From Firmicutes bacterium UBA3553 (GTDB lineage: Bacteria > Bacillota > Clostridia > Tissierellales > Sedimentibacteraceae), in NCBI GenBank assembly GCA_002381185.1, contig DFOA01000017.1:1-64000 (forward strand): a stretch of DNA of 64,000 bases, in the 5' to 3' direction. The translations under genes and the position numbers were made by a program. The notes under the pieces were generated by a model, which saw only the letters and a program-made list of their open reading frames with translations, made no database searches and was not told where the DNA came from. Shown here one piece after another: positions 33,613 through 42,234 of this stretch. The first letter of the stretch is position 1, and each line of letters starts with the position of its first letter.

Positions 33613-34233
33613 ATGATAAATATATTAAAATTAAAGACGATAATAAATAAGGAAAGAATATATAAAAGATTACATATCACTGAAGGTACAGAAGCGTTTA
33701 AAAATGCTGACAGTGCCTTTGATGAGCTCATCCGTATAATAGCAGAAAATATGAAATTGACTGCGATATACCTGACAACTTACAGTCTTGATATAAGTTT
33801 TGAAAAGCATGAGAAGTATGAAAAATATATAATATGTTTTGTTTCATCCGATGATGATATAAGCGAAATATCCAATGAAATGATATCATCAGGAAATTAT
33901 ATGAGGGGATATTTGCTCCATGAAATAGCTTTGGATGTTATTTTTAATACTTCAAATGAAATGGACAAAACTATAAGAGAAGAGGCGGCAAAAAACGGGC
34001 ATAAATTATCAAGAAGGTATGCCCCCGGAGATGGAGCGATTAATTTGGACTTGCAGAAAAAATTGCTTGATATATTAAAAAAGGAAGCAGATATTAAGGC
34101 ATATTTAAATGAGGCTCAAGTTTTAATTCCTGAAAAGTCATTATTGTACATGTTTGGATTAACAAGAGCTTCAGGCGCGGAAGAATTTAATGAATGCAGT
34201 CTATGCGAAAATATAGACTGCCTGTACAGGTAA
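33613..34233 (+). CDS. vitamin B12-dependent methionine synthase activation-domain-like protein
   Basis: A 206-residue protein resembling the stand-alone relatives of the MetH activation domain seen in acetogens and other anaerobes: the MRGYLLHEIALDVIFNTSNEMD helix, then SRRYAPGDGAINLDLQKKLLDIL (compare the SRRYSPGYGDW motif), and VLIPEKSLLYMFGLTRA. A C-terminal pair of cysteines sits in ECSLCENIDCLYR. I chose ATG 33613 (AGGTG upstream) over a TTG at 33586. The next gene encodes a RACo-like protein only 5 bp away, so both probably act on a corrinoid protein. The target methyltransferase is not in the window. Confidence 0.75.
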   Translation: MINILKLKTIINKERIYKRLHITEGTEAFKNADSAFDELIRIIAENMKLTAIYLTTYSLDISFEKHEKYEKYIICFVSSDDDISEISNEMISSGNYMRGYLLHEIALDVIFNTSNEMDKTIREEAAKNGHKLSRRYAPGDGAINLDLQKKLLDILKKEADIKAYLNEAQVLIPEKSLLYMFGLTRASGAEEFNECSLCENIDCLYR

Positions 34234-34238
34234 AAACA

Positions 34239-35984
34239 ATGAAAAAATATAATGTACGTTTCGTAAACCAAAATATATCTGTAAAAGCAGACGAAGGAAC
34301 AACTTTAGCCAAAGTATGTGACGAATCGGGACTCTTGCCGGATTTGGTGTGCGGTGGTAAGGGAACTTGCGGCAAGTGTAAGGTTTTGATAGAAATAAAC
34401 AATGAAAAATCCTCTGTTCTTGCATGCCAAACTAAAATATCCAGTGATTTATCCGTGTATTTAACGGAAGATGATTATAAGAGAAATTCTGTCATATTGA
34501 AAACTGCCGCGGATGAGGGATGCATATTTAATCCTTCCTTAAAGAAAATCTATAAAGATAAAAAGACAATAAAAAATGAATGCAGGGATGAGTTTTTAAG
34601 AAACTGCCGGATAGATGTTTTAAGGACCTTTTCTGAATTGATCAATCAGGACAATTGTGAAGGCATTACTTTTATAGTTTGTGATGATGAAATTATCGAT
34701 GTGCAGCTTAATGATACAGCAAGTTGCTTATATGGAGCTGCTGTTGATATTGGAACAACAACGTCTGTGTTATATGTTTATGATTTGAATACAGGAAATC
34801 TCATTAACACTTATTCTGATTTGAACAGGCAGATTTCTGCGGGAGCCGATGTAATCAGCAGAATTAATTATGCCGGCAGCCGAACAGGCTTAAATGAATT
34901 GACTGGGAAAATAATGCTTACATTAAACAATATGGTACAAAGAGCAGAAATTGAAATACCAAACTTAACGGAAAATCTATATAATATAACCCTGTGCGGC
35001 AACAGTACAATGCAGCATCTGTTTTTTGGGTTTCGCCCGGACAGTTTGGGAACAAGCCCGTTTACATGTATTACAAAGGATTATGTTGAAGTTTTTGGAA
35101 GGGATATGGATTTTAAGTGTCCCGATAGATGCAAAATAATATTTCTTCCTCTGCTTGGCGGCTTTGTGGGGTCTGACACAACAGCGGTGCTTTTAACAAT
35201 AGACGGTGATAACAAAGAAAGGCTCATTATTGATCTCGGAACAAACGGAGAGATAGCAGCCGGAAACATAAACAGATATTATGTCGCTTCAACCGCCTGT
35301 GGCCCTGCCCTTGAAGGAGGAAGCATGGAATGCGGCATGAGAGGAACTGATGGTGCCATTGAGCATGTCCGGATAGAAAACAACCAGGTGATTTTAAATG
35401 TTATAGGGAATAAAAATCCTGCAGGAATCTGCGGTTCTGGGATAATTGACACCATTGCGGAGCTGCTGAGAAATAATGTTATTGACAACACCGGAAGAAT
35501 GCTGTCAAGCGACGAATACAAACAAATGAAGCCGTATTCAAAGTTAAGCGAGAGACTGGTTGAAATAAACAGCATTAACAGCTTTATTCTGTATGAGGGA
35601 AATAATAAAACAGTGTACATAAATCAAAAGGACATAAGACAGATTCAGCTTGCCAAAAGCTCAATATATTCAGGATGTATGACAATTTTAAATGCATATG
35701 GGAAAAGTATTGACAGTATTGATGAAATAATTGTTTCGGGAGCTTTCGGGAGTTTCATGGATGTATGCAATGCCATATATATAGGACTTTTGCCAAATGC
35801 TGTTGATAAAATAAAATCCATAGGCAACGGAGCCGGTAAAGGTGCTGCAATGTTTCTGCTTGACAGAAGCATGAGAGAAAAATGCAATAAGATAGCTGAC
35901 AATTCAATTCATTATGAACTGGCAAATGATGAGGATTTTGAAGAAGGATATATAAACAATATGAATTTTATAGATTTACAATAA
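34239..35984 (+). CDS. corrinoid activation protein-like (RACo/RamA type): 2Fe-2S ferredoxin plus ASKHA domain
   Basis: A 581-residue protein that probably reduces inactive Co(II) corrinoids in an ATP-dependent step. The N-terminal plant-type [2Fe-2S] domain spans residues about 1-85, with cysteines in VCGGKGTCGKCKVL and LACQTK. A linker follows. The large ASKHA domain begins at GAAVDIGTTTSVLYVYDLNTG (about residue 165) and includes ITLCGNSTMQHL, IIDLGTNGEIAAG, STACGPALEGG and IIVSGAFGSF. I start at ATG 34239, 5 bp after the upstream stop. A longer frame from 34194 would lie inside the previous gene. It is paired with the MetH-activation-like gene. Confidence 0.85.
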   Translation: MKKYNVRFVNQNISVKADEGTTLAKVCDESGLLPDLVCGGKGTCGKCKVLIEINNEKSSVLACQTKISSDLSVYLTEDDYKRNSVILKTAADEGCIFNPSLKKIYKDKKTIKNECRDEFLRNCRIDVLRTFSELINQDNCEGITFIVCDDEIIDVQLNDTASCLYGAAVDIGTTTSVLYVYDLNTGNLINTYSDLNRQISAGADVISRINYAGSRTGLNELTGKIMLTLNNMVQRAEIEIPNLTENLYNITLCGNSTMQHLFFGFRPDSLGTSPFTCITKDYVEVFGRDMDFKCPDRCKIIFLPLLGGFVGSDTTAVLLTIDGDNKERLIIDLGTNGEIAAGNINRYYVASTACGPALEGGSMECGMRGTDGAIEHVRIENNQVILNVIGNKNPAGICGSGIIDTIAELLRNNVIDNTGRMLSSDEYKQMKPYSKLSERLVEINSINSFILYEGNNKTVYINQKDIRQIQLAKSSIYSGCMTILNAYGKSIDSIDEIIVSGAFGSFMDVCNAIYIGLLPNAVDKIKSIGNGAGKGAAMFLLDRSMREKCNKIADNSIHYELANDEDFEEGYINNMNFIDLQ

Positions 35985-36118
35985 TCTGTGCCAATATATA
36001 TTAAGATTTGTTAAGAATTTTAATATTCCTTGATATTTCAGCAAATACATTTTTTTCTAAACATGACAAAATTCAATAGTGCTTCTAAAATGTGCATTTT
36101 GTAATATACAATAGAATA

Positions 36119-36177
36119 ACAACTAGATATAGTATTACATTGACAAATTTTACGGTTGATGCTACAATATGTAGTGT
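36119..36177 (+). promoter_or_regulatory. nrdJ promoter with two NrdR boxes
   Basis: TTGACA (36140-36145), 17-bp spacer, TACAAT (36163-36168). Two NrdR-like boxes flank and overlap it: ACTAGATATAGT (36122-36133) and ACAATATGTAGT (36164-36175). They are 42 bp apart, four helical turns, which is a typical NrdR spacing. Repression by NrdR is predicted. Confidence 0.75.
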
Positions 36178-36214
36178 CATAAAAGAGAAATAATAACAAG
36201 GGAGAAGAGGGGTT

Positions 36215-38569
36215 ATGATTAAAATATTAAAAAGAACCGGAAGTTTTGTAGACTTTAATGCAGAAAAGATTACTAATGCAATCATTAAAGCTATGAAAGA
36301 AACAAAGGATGGAGTAGATGAGGACTTAGCAAAAGAAATAAGTCTTAAAATACAAAAAGAAATAGAACAGAGAAATTTTCCCGTACCTGTTGAAGTTGTG
36401 CAGGACATGGTGGAAAATGAATTAATGGACAGCAAAAGAAAAGATGTGGCAAAAAAATACATATTATACAGATATGAAAGAGATAAATCCAGAGATTCAA
36501 GAAAGAGAAAGGATTACAAGCTGTTAAGCGAAGAATTTATCAGCAAGTACAAACATATCGGCTCTCCGATGGATCAATTGGGAAACTTTGTATATTACAG
36601 AACATATTCAAGATGGCTTCCTGAGGAAAGAAGAAGAGAATACTGGTGGGAAACTGTAAGCAGAGCGGTAGAATACAACTGCAGCCTTGTTCCTACAAAA
36701 AAGGAAGAAGCAGAGCAATTATATGATAATATATTTAATTTAAGGCAATTTTTATCAGGAAGAACATTCTGGGTCGGAGGAACTCCAGTATCATACAATT
36801 ATCCGATGGCTAACTTCAACTGTGCATTTGAAATAATAAATGATTACCATTCATTCAGAGATCTGTTTTACCTATTGATGATAGGTTCAGGGGTAGGTGT
36901 GAGAATATTAAAGGACGATGTTGCACAGCTTTCTAAAATAAGAGGAAATTTTAAAATCATACATGAAGATTACACTCCTGTTGAAAAATCCAGAAGAGAA
37001 GATAATACAGGTGTTGAATTCAATCATAACAATACAGTTAAAATAATAGTAGGTGACAGCAAGGAAGGCTGGGTGCAGGCTCTTGACCACTTCTTCAGCT
37101 TTATAAACTCAAGCGAATACAGAAATATTACTACAGTTATAATAAACTACAACAATGTAAGACCAAAAGGAGAGGTTCTTAAAACATTTGGGGGAACTGC
37201 CAGCGGTCATTCAAGCTTGAAAAATATGTTTACAAAGATAGACAACGTAATAAAAAAACGCGGTGCTATTGAAGGAAAAGACCGCTTCAAGCTTAAACCC
37301 ATAGATTGCCTTGACGTAGCAAATATTATAGGAGAAAATGTCGTAGTTGGCGGGGTGAGAAGAACTGCTGAAATAATGCTTATTGATTATGATGATACAG
37401 ACTGCATAGAAGCCAAAAGCAAGCTTTATAAAAATATAGACGGACAATGGATTGTCGACAAGGATATAATACACCGTTCAATGAGCAATAATTCTATTTA
37501 CTACAGGAAAAAACCTACAAGGGAACAATTGAAATGGCAGATTGAACAAATGCGTTATTCAGGTGAGCCGGGATGGGTAAATGAAGTTGCCGGAGCAAAG
37601 AGAAGACCAAATATGAATGGTGTAAATCCTTGTGGTGAAATACTTCTTGACAATAAAGGACTATGTAATCTGACTACAATAAATGTCTATGCGTTTGTGG
37701 ATGAAGATGGCAAACTTGATGAAAAAGCATTATTAAAAGCGCAGCGTCTATCGGCAAGGGCCGCATACAGAATGACCTGTGTAGAACTTGAACTTTCTCA
37801 GTGGGACAGAGTTCAGCAGAGAGATAAAGTTACCGGCTGCTCCCTGACAGGATGGCAGGACATGGTTAATGCCGCGGGCTTTGATTTAGAACAGCAGGCT
37901 GAGCTTTTAAGAAAGCTGAGAGATGCGGCAAAAGATGAATCTGAACGCTATGCAAATGAAATAGGAGAAAGCGCTCCTATTCTTGTAACAACAGTTAAAC
38001 CTGAAGGAACATTATCACAGCTTCCAGGAGTATCAAGCGGGGTACATTATTCACATTCTCCGTATTTTGTAAGAAGAGTCAGAATCAACAGCCATGATCC
38101 TCTTGTTAAGGTATGTGAAGAGCTTGGATACAAGATATATCCAGAAGTAGGACAGGAAATCAAGACGTGTACCACAAAGGTTATTGAATTTCCTGTGAAA
38201 GCACCGAAAGGAAAAACAAAATATGATGTGACTGCAATAGAACAGCTTGAAAATTATAAACTGTTCATGGAAAACTATGTTGACCACAACTGCTCCATAA
38301 CAGTGCATGTAAGAGACAATGAATGGGAGCAGGTTGAGCAATGGGTTTGGGATAACTGGGATGATGTTGTTGCACTTTCATTCTTATCTCTGGATGACAG
38401 CTTCTATCAGCTGATGCCTTATGAATCAATTACTGAAGAAGAATACCATCAACTTAGAAATGATATGAAGCCTTTCATACCATCCTTGTTAAGCAAGTAT
38501 GAAGTTCAGGAAGAGGAACTGGACATAGGAAATGAAGGCTGTGATTCGGGAATTTGCCCCATAAGATAA
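36215..38569 (+). CDS. nrdJ: adenosylcobalamin-dependent ribonucleoside-triphosphate reductase (class II)
   Basis: It reduces ribonucleotides to deoxyribonucleotides using adenosylcobalamin instead of an R2 subunit. The 784-residue protein starts with an ATP-cone (IKILKRTGSFVDFNAEKITNAI, residues about 1-90). The RTPR-type barrel follows, with FWVGGTP, GSGVGVRIL, the NPCGEILL active-site loop, and PEGTLSQLPGVSSGVH. A C-terminal redox cysteine pair is in GCDSGICPIR. This is the monomeric triphosphate-reductase type. No nrdA/B or nrdD is in the window. The NrdR boxes upstream agree with the call. Ribosome binding site GGAGAAGAGGGG. Confidence 0.95.
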   Translation: MIKILKRTGSFVDFNAEKITNAIIKAMKETKDGVDEDLAKEISLKIQKEIEQRNFPVPVEVVQDMVENELMDSKRKDVAKKYILYRYERDKSRDSRKRKDYKLLSEEFISKYKHIGSPMDQLGNFVYYRTYSRWLPEERRREYWWETVSRAVEYNCSLVPTKKEEAEQLYDNIFNLRQFLSGRTFWVGGTPVSYNYPMANFNCAFEIINDYHSFRDLFYLLMIGSGVGVRILKDDVAQLSKIRGNFKIIHEDYTPVEKSRREDNTGVEFNHNNTVKIIVGDSKEGWVQALDHFFSFINSSEYRNITTVIINYNNVRPKGEVLKTFGGTASGHSSLKNMFTKIDNVIKKRGAIEGKDRFKLKPIDCLDVANIIGENVVVGGVRRTAEIMLIDYDDTDCIEAKSKLYKNIDGQWIVDKDIIHRSMSNNSIYYRKKPTREQLKWQIEQMRYSGEPGWVNEVAGAKRRPNMNGVNPCGEILLDNKGLCNLTTINVYAFVDEDGKLDEKALLKAQRLSARAAYRMTCVELELSQWDRVQQRDKVTGCSLTGWQDMVNAAGFDLEQQAELLRKLRDAAKDESERYANEIGESAPILVTTVKPEGTLSQLPGVSSGVHYSHSPYFVRRVRINSHDPLVKVCEELGYKIYPEVGQEIKTCTTKVIEFPVKAPKGKTKYDVTAIEQLENYKLFMENYVDHNCSITVHVRDNEWEQVEQWVWDNWDDVVALSFLSLDDSFYQLMPYESITEEEYHQLRNDMKPFIPSLLSKYEVQEEELDIGNEGCDSGICPIR

Positions 38570-38583
38570 AAATGATAAAATAT

Positions 38584-38622
38584 AAAGTGGGATGCTGCAT
38601 TATTGAAGCATCCCACTTTTTT
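38584..38622. terminator. terminator of nrdJ, usable from both sides
   Basis: AAAGTGGGATGCT (38584-38596) pairs with AGCATCCCACTTT (38607-38619), followed by T's. Confidence 0.88.
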
Positions 38623-38642
38623 CTACATGGCTGTGTTCTAGG

Positions 38643-39305
38643 CTAATAGTAAAAAGAATATTCCTTAATTAAAAGCGATTGTACGATGACCTTCATATAA
38701 TCCATTGTTTTGTTTTTTGCATCCTCATAACTAATGGTACCCCTAAGAACTCTTGGAAGCATTCCTTCAAATACTAAAAATGTCATGTCATTTAGCTTGT
38801 CAGCACTGTGGTGTTCTATAAAGCCTTCTTTGACACAATCCATTACTGTTGTCATACCTCTGTCATGAATTTCCCCCTTTAAAAGCATGGTTGATATAGT
38901 ATCATGATGAATGCCTAAATCTTCAGGAAATATAGAATAATATTCTGTAATATATTCTTCTATATTCCTGGATAGCTTAGAGAAAAAGATAGCATTATAA
39001 ATATTCGGTTTTAAATAGGCATAATTGCAGAAACACTCCCATACCTTTAAAAATCTGTCCATAGCATTATCCGCGTCTGTCAAATATTGATTAAGTGAAA
39101 GTGCATAATCCTTTATGTTTTTAAATGCACCAAAAAAAATCAGATGATCCAAATTTTCAAAGTAGTTATATATGGTTGCACTGTTGTATCCTGCTCTTTT
39201 AGCAATATTCCTGATAGTTACATTTTCTATTCCTATTTCATTAATCAATTCATCAGCCGCATTGATAAAATAATTCATTGTCATTTTTTTATGTTTTTCA
39301 CTCAT
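38643..39305 (-). CDS. TetR/AcrR family transcriptional regulator
   Basis: A 220-residue TetR-type protein. The N-terminal helix-turn-helix is INEIGIENVTIRNIAKRAGYNSATIYNYFENLDHLIFF (residues about 18-55). The C-terminal ligand domain is unlike well-known members. It is divergent from the betaine-reductase-type genes. Twin perfect palindromes in the shared intergenic region are its likely operators. The effector may be betaine, sarcosine or a related amine (inference). ATG 39305 follows GGCGGAAAT. Confidence 0.9.
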   Translation of the reverse strand: MSEKHKKMTMNYFINAADELINEIGIENVTIRNIAKRAGYNSATIYNYFENLDHLIFFGAFKNIKDYALSLNQYLTDADNAMDRFLKVWECFCNYAYLKPNIYNAIFFSKLSRNIEEYITEYYSIFPEDLGIHHDTISTMLLKGEIHDRGMTTVMDCVKEGFIEHHSADKLNDMTFLVFEGMLPRVLRGTISYEDAKNKTMDYMKVIVQSLLIKEYSFYY

Positions 39306-39430
39306 TATATATTTCCGCCAGTTTTATATTTTACATTGATAATATCATATTTTATTAACAATAGCAAAAAAATGATATAAAAGTTTTTAATATTATTTAC
39401 AAAAATGTAAAAAGATTTTTATAAAAATCG

Positions 39431-39504
39431 TTTGCAATATAATCATGATTATGATAGTATAAAAAATAACAAAAATAATCATGATTATATTAGTTTAAAA
39501 AATA
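39431..39504 (+). promoter_or_regulatory. twin palindromic operators (36-bp direct repeat) before the grd genes
   Basis: The 14-bp perfect palindrome ATAATCATGATTAT occurs at 39439-39452 and 39475-39488. The 36-bp units containing it (palindrome, then TAGT(A/T)TAAAAAATAACAA) are tandem copies. A weak promoter, TTTGCA (39431-39436) with TAGTAT (39455-39460), lies under the first copy. TetR binding is predicted. Confidence 0.7.
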
Positions 39505-39539
39505 ACAATAATTATGACGAAAAATGAGGAGGAATGGAA

Positions 39540-40865
39540 ATGAAACTAGAAATTGGTAATTTCCTTATTAAGGATGTTATTTTTGGAGAGAAGACCATGT
39601 TTAATAATGGTGTTCTGACCATTAATAAGGAAGAGGCAATTGCATTTATCAAAGAAGATGAACACATTACTGACGTGGATATTGTTATCGCCAAACCAGG
39701 CGAGAATACACGTATAGTACCGGTTAAGGAGGCTGTAGAGCCTAGAATCAGGCCTGACGGACGAGCTGTATTCCCAGGGGTTACAGGAGAAGTTGAAATG
39801 GCCGGAAGAGGAAGAGTTCACGCTCTTAAAGGATGTAGTGTTTTAGGTGTGGGAATGCACTATGGAAGTTTCGGAGACGGTTTAATTGATATGGGCGGAG
39901 AGGGTGCGAAATATACACTATTCTCACAGCTCATAAATATTTGTATAGTTGCTGATACTGATGAAGAGTTTGAAAGATTTGAGCAGCAAAAGAAAAATAC
40001 CGCAATAAGAATGGCATCTCACAAATTTGCAGAATATTTAGGTTCTACGGTTAAGGATATGGAGCCTGAAGAAATAGAGACTTATGAGCTAGATCCTGTA
40101 ACAAAAAGAGACGAGCAGGTAGATAAACTTCCATCCGTAGTCCTGGTTATGCAGCCACAGTCACAAATGGAAGAGCTGGGTTACAATGATTTAGTATACG
40201 GATGGGATATGAACAAGTATGTACCATCTTTTATGAATCCAAATGAAGTATTGGACGGAGCATTGATTTCCGGAAGTTTCATGCCTTCTTCATCAAAATG
40301 GGCAACATATGATTTCCAGAACTTCCCGACAATAAAAGAGCTTTATAAGGAACACGGAAAGACTATTAATTTCTTGGGAGTTATTATGTCAAACCTGAAT
40401 GTTTCTTTGGAGCAGAAGAAAAGATCAGCTGTATTTGTTGCACAGATGGCTAAATCATTAGGTGCAGACGGAGCTATAGTAACTGAAGAAGGATATGGCA
40501 ATCCAGATGCGGACTATATTCTGTGTCTGGCGGCCTTAGAAGATGTGGGCGTGAAAACGGTTGGAATAAGTAATGAATGTACAGGAAGAGACGGTGCTTC
40601 ACAGCCTCTTGTAACCCTTGATGTAAAAGCAAATGCATTAGTTTCCACAGGAAATGTTTCTCAGCTGATTGAACTTCCGCCCGCAGATAAAGTTATAGGT
40701 GAATTACAGGCATTAGCTAGAGATGGTCTTTCAGGAGGATGGGCTTATGATGAAATATTGGGATCTTCAGTAAGGGAAGACGGTTCTATAATAATGGAGA
40801 ACAACGGAATGTTCTGCGGTGATATGATTGCAGGCTGGTCAACTAAGACTATGAAGGAATTTTAG
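39540..40865 (+). CDS. glycine/betaine/sarcosine reductase complex component B, alpha/beta precursor (GrdE/GrdI/GrdG family)
   Basis: The proprotein of the non-selenium subunits of substrate-specific component B. In this family it is cleaved to give a pyruvoyl group that forms a Schiff base with the amine substrate. The 441-residue sequence starts MKLEIGNFLIKDVIFGEKT, with family blocks MHYGSFGDGLIDMGGEGAKYT, DGALISGSFMPSSSKWATYDFQNFP and GISNECTGRDGASQP. I start at ATG 39540, 7 bases after GAGGAGG; the ATG at 39534 is too close. I do not assign the cleavage residue. The BCCT carrier downstream favours betaine (GrdI) over glycine or sarcosine. Confidence 0.88.
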   Translation: MKLEIGNFLIKDVIFGEKTMFNNGVLTINKEEAIAFIKEDEHITDVDIVIAKPGENTRIVPVKEAVEPRIRPDGRAVFPGVTGEVEMAGRGRVHALKGCSVLGVGMHYGSFGDGLIDMGGEGAKYTLFSQLINICIVADTDEEFERFEQQKKNTAIRMASHKFAEYLGSTVKDMEPEEIETYELDPVTKRDEQVDKLPSVVLVMQPQSQMEELGYNDLVYGWDMNKYVPSFMNPNEVLDGALISGSFMPSSSKWATYDFQNFPTIKELYKEHGKTINFLGVIMSNLNVSLEQKKRSAVFVAQMAKSLGADGAIVTEEGYGNPDADYILCLAALEDVGVKTVGISNECTGRDGASQPLVTLDVKANALVSTGNVSQLIELPPADKVIGELQALARDGLSGGWAYDEILGSSVREDGSIIMENNGMFCGDMIAGWSTKTMKEF

Positions 40866-40876
40866 GAGGTGTTAAA

Positions 40877-42187
40877 ATGAAAAAAGCAATTCATTATATA
40901 AATCAATTTTTTGCAGGAATCGGAGGAGAGGATACAGCCGACTATAAACCGGAAATCAGAGAAGGAGTTGTAGGACCTGCACTTGCGTTAAATTCCATGC
41001 TCAATGCGGAGGTTACACATACCATTATTTGCGGCGATAACTACATGGGAAGCAATACAGATGAGGCAATAAAGGAAATATTAGGGTTCTTGGAAGATAA
41101 GGAATTTGATATTTTTATTGCAGGACCGGCTTTTCAGGCAGGAAGATATGGTGTAGCGTGCGGTAACATCTGTAAAGCAGTCAAAGAAAAGTTCAATGTT
41201 CCTGTAATTACTTCCATGAATGAAGAAAATCCCGGAGCTGAAATGTTTAAAAAGGATATGTATATATTCAGGGGCGGAAAATCAGCAGCTAAGTTAAAAG
41301 ATGATGTAAAAGTTATGGCTGCTTTTGCCAACAAAATATTAAATGGTGAAAAAACAGGATCCGCTGATGAGGAAGGTTTCTTCCCAAGAGGTATAAGAGC
41401 ACAAGTTTGGCTGGAGTCTGGCAAGACTGGAGCAGAACGCGGAGTGGAAATGTTGATTAAGAAATTGAACGGACTTCCTTTCGAAACAGAACTTCCTATT
41501 CCTGAACAGGACAGAGTGCCTGTAGCAGCTCCTATAGCTGATTTGTCAAAGGCAAATATAGCTATGGTAACAACAGGAGGAATTGTACCTGTTGAGAACC
41601 CTGACAGAATTCAATCAGCATCTGCAACAAGATGGGGCAGATATGATATATCAAAAGTTGACAGACTTGAATCAGGAGTATATAAAACTATTCATGCAGG
41701 CTTTGACCCGGCGGCAGCTGATGCAGACCCTAATGTAATTATGCCGATAGATGCAATGAAGGCATACTTAAAGGAAGGTAAGTTTGGCAAGCTTCATGAC
41801 TATTTCTACAGTACAGTAGGTACAGGAACCACCCAAGCTGAAGCTGCAAGAATGGCAAGAGAAATAATTGTAAAATTAAAAGAAGATAAGGTAGACGGAG
41901 TTATAATGACATCAACCTGAGGTACCTGTACACGTTGCGGTGCAACGATGGTAAAAGAAATTGAAAGAGCGGGAATTCCTATAGTACAAATGTGTAATTT
42001 AATTCCCGTAGCAACAACTGTAGGATCCAACAAGATAGTTCCTACTATATCAATCCCGTACCCGTTGGGAGACCCCGGTACATCATGGGAAACTCAATGG
42101 AAGCTTAGATATCATCGTGTAGGAGTTGCTTTAGATGCATTAACAGATGATATTGCAGAACAAAAGGTATACAAGGTTAAAATTTAA
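40877..42187 (+). CDS. glycine/betaine/sarcosine reductase component B, selenoprotein subunit (GrdB/GrdH/GrdF family)
   Basis: The catalytic selenoprotein of component B; it attacks the substrate C-N bond and passes a carboxymethyl group to selenoprotein A. The full product is 436 residues with selenocysteine at codon 348 (TGA 41918-41920), in the family motif MTST-Sec-GTCTRCGAT (UxxCxxC). The reading frame continues without another stop to 42187. A perfect hairpin, CGTTGC/GCAACG with loop GGT (41933-41947), begins 12 nt after the TGA, as expected for a bacterial SECIS. GGAGG precedes ATG 40877, and grdI-like ends 11 bp upstream. Betaine (GrdH) is favoured by the adjacent BCCT carrier. Components A and C are not in the window. 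Confidence 0.9.
41933..41947 (+). promoter_or_regulatory. SECIS hairpin for UGA recoding
   Basis: A six-base-pair stem (CGTTGC/GCAACG) with a GGT apex lies 12 nt downstream of the in-frame TGA. Recruitment of SelB is inferred from position and structure. Confidence 0.7.
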
Positions 42188-42191
42188 ATAT

Positions 42192-42211
42192 AGGGGGTAA
42201 CACCCCCTTTC
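42192..42211 (+). terminator. stem-loop after selenoprotein gene (partial terminator)
   Basis: AGGGGGT (42192-42198) pairs with ACCCCCT (42202-42208) around AAC, followed by TT. It may reduce read-through into the carrier gene. Confidence 0.55.
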
Positions 42212-42234
42212 TAAAAAATCTGTGGAGGTATAAT

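Noticed and set aside
35985..36214. Cobalamin riboswitch before the B12-dependent reductase
   Set aside because: No B12-box-like sequence is visible, and the promoter lies only about 45 nt before the gene, too close for such a riboswitch.
39439..39504. 36-bp direct repeats as a CRISPR fragment
   Set aside because: Only two adjacent copies with no spacer; the palindrome and position fit operators.
41918..41920. Stop codon splitting the grdB/grdH-type gene, which could be read as a pseudogene
   Set aside because: The UGA lies at the known selenocysteine position of the family, is followed by a SECIS-like hairpin, and the downstream frame is intact.
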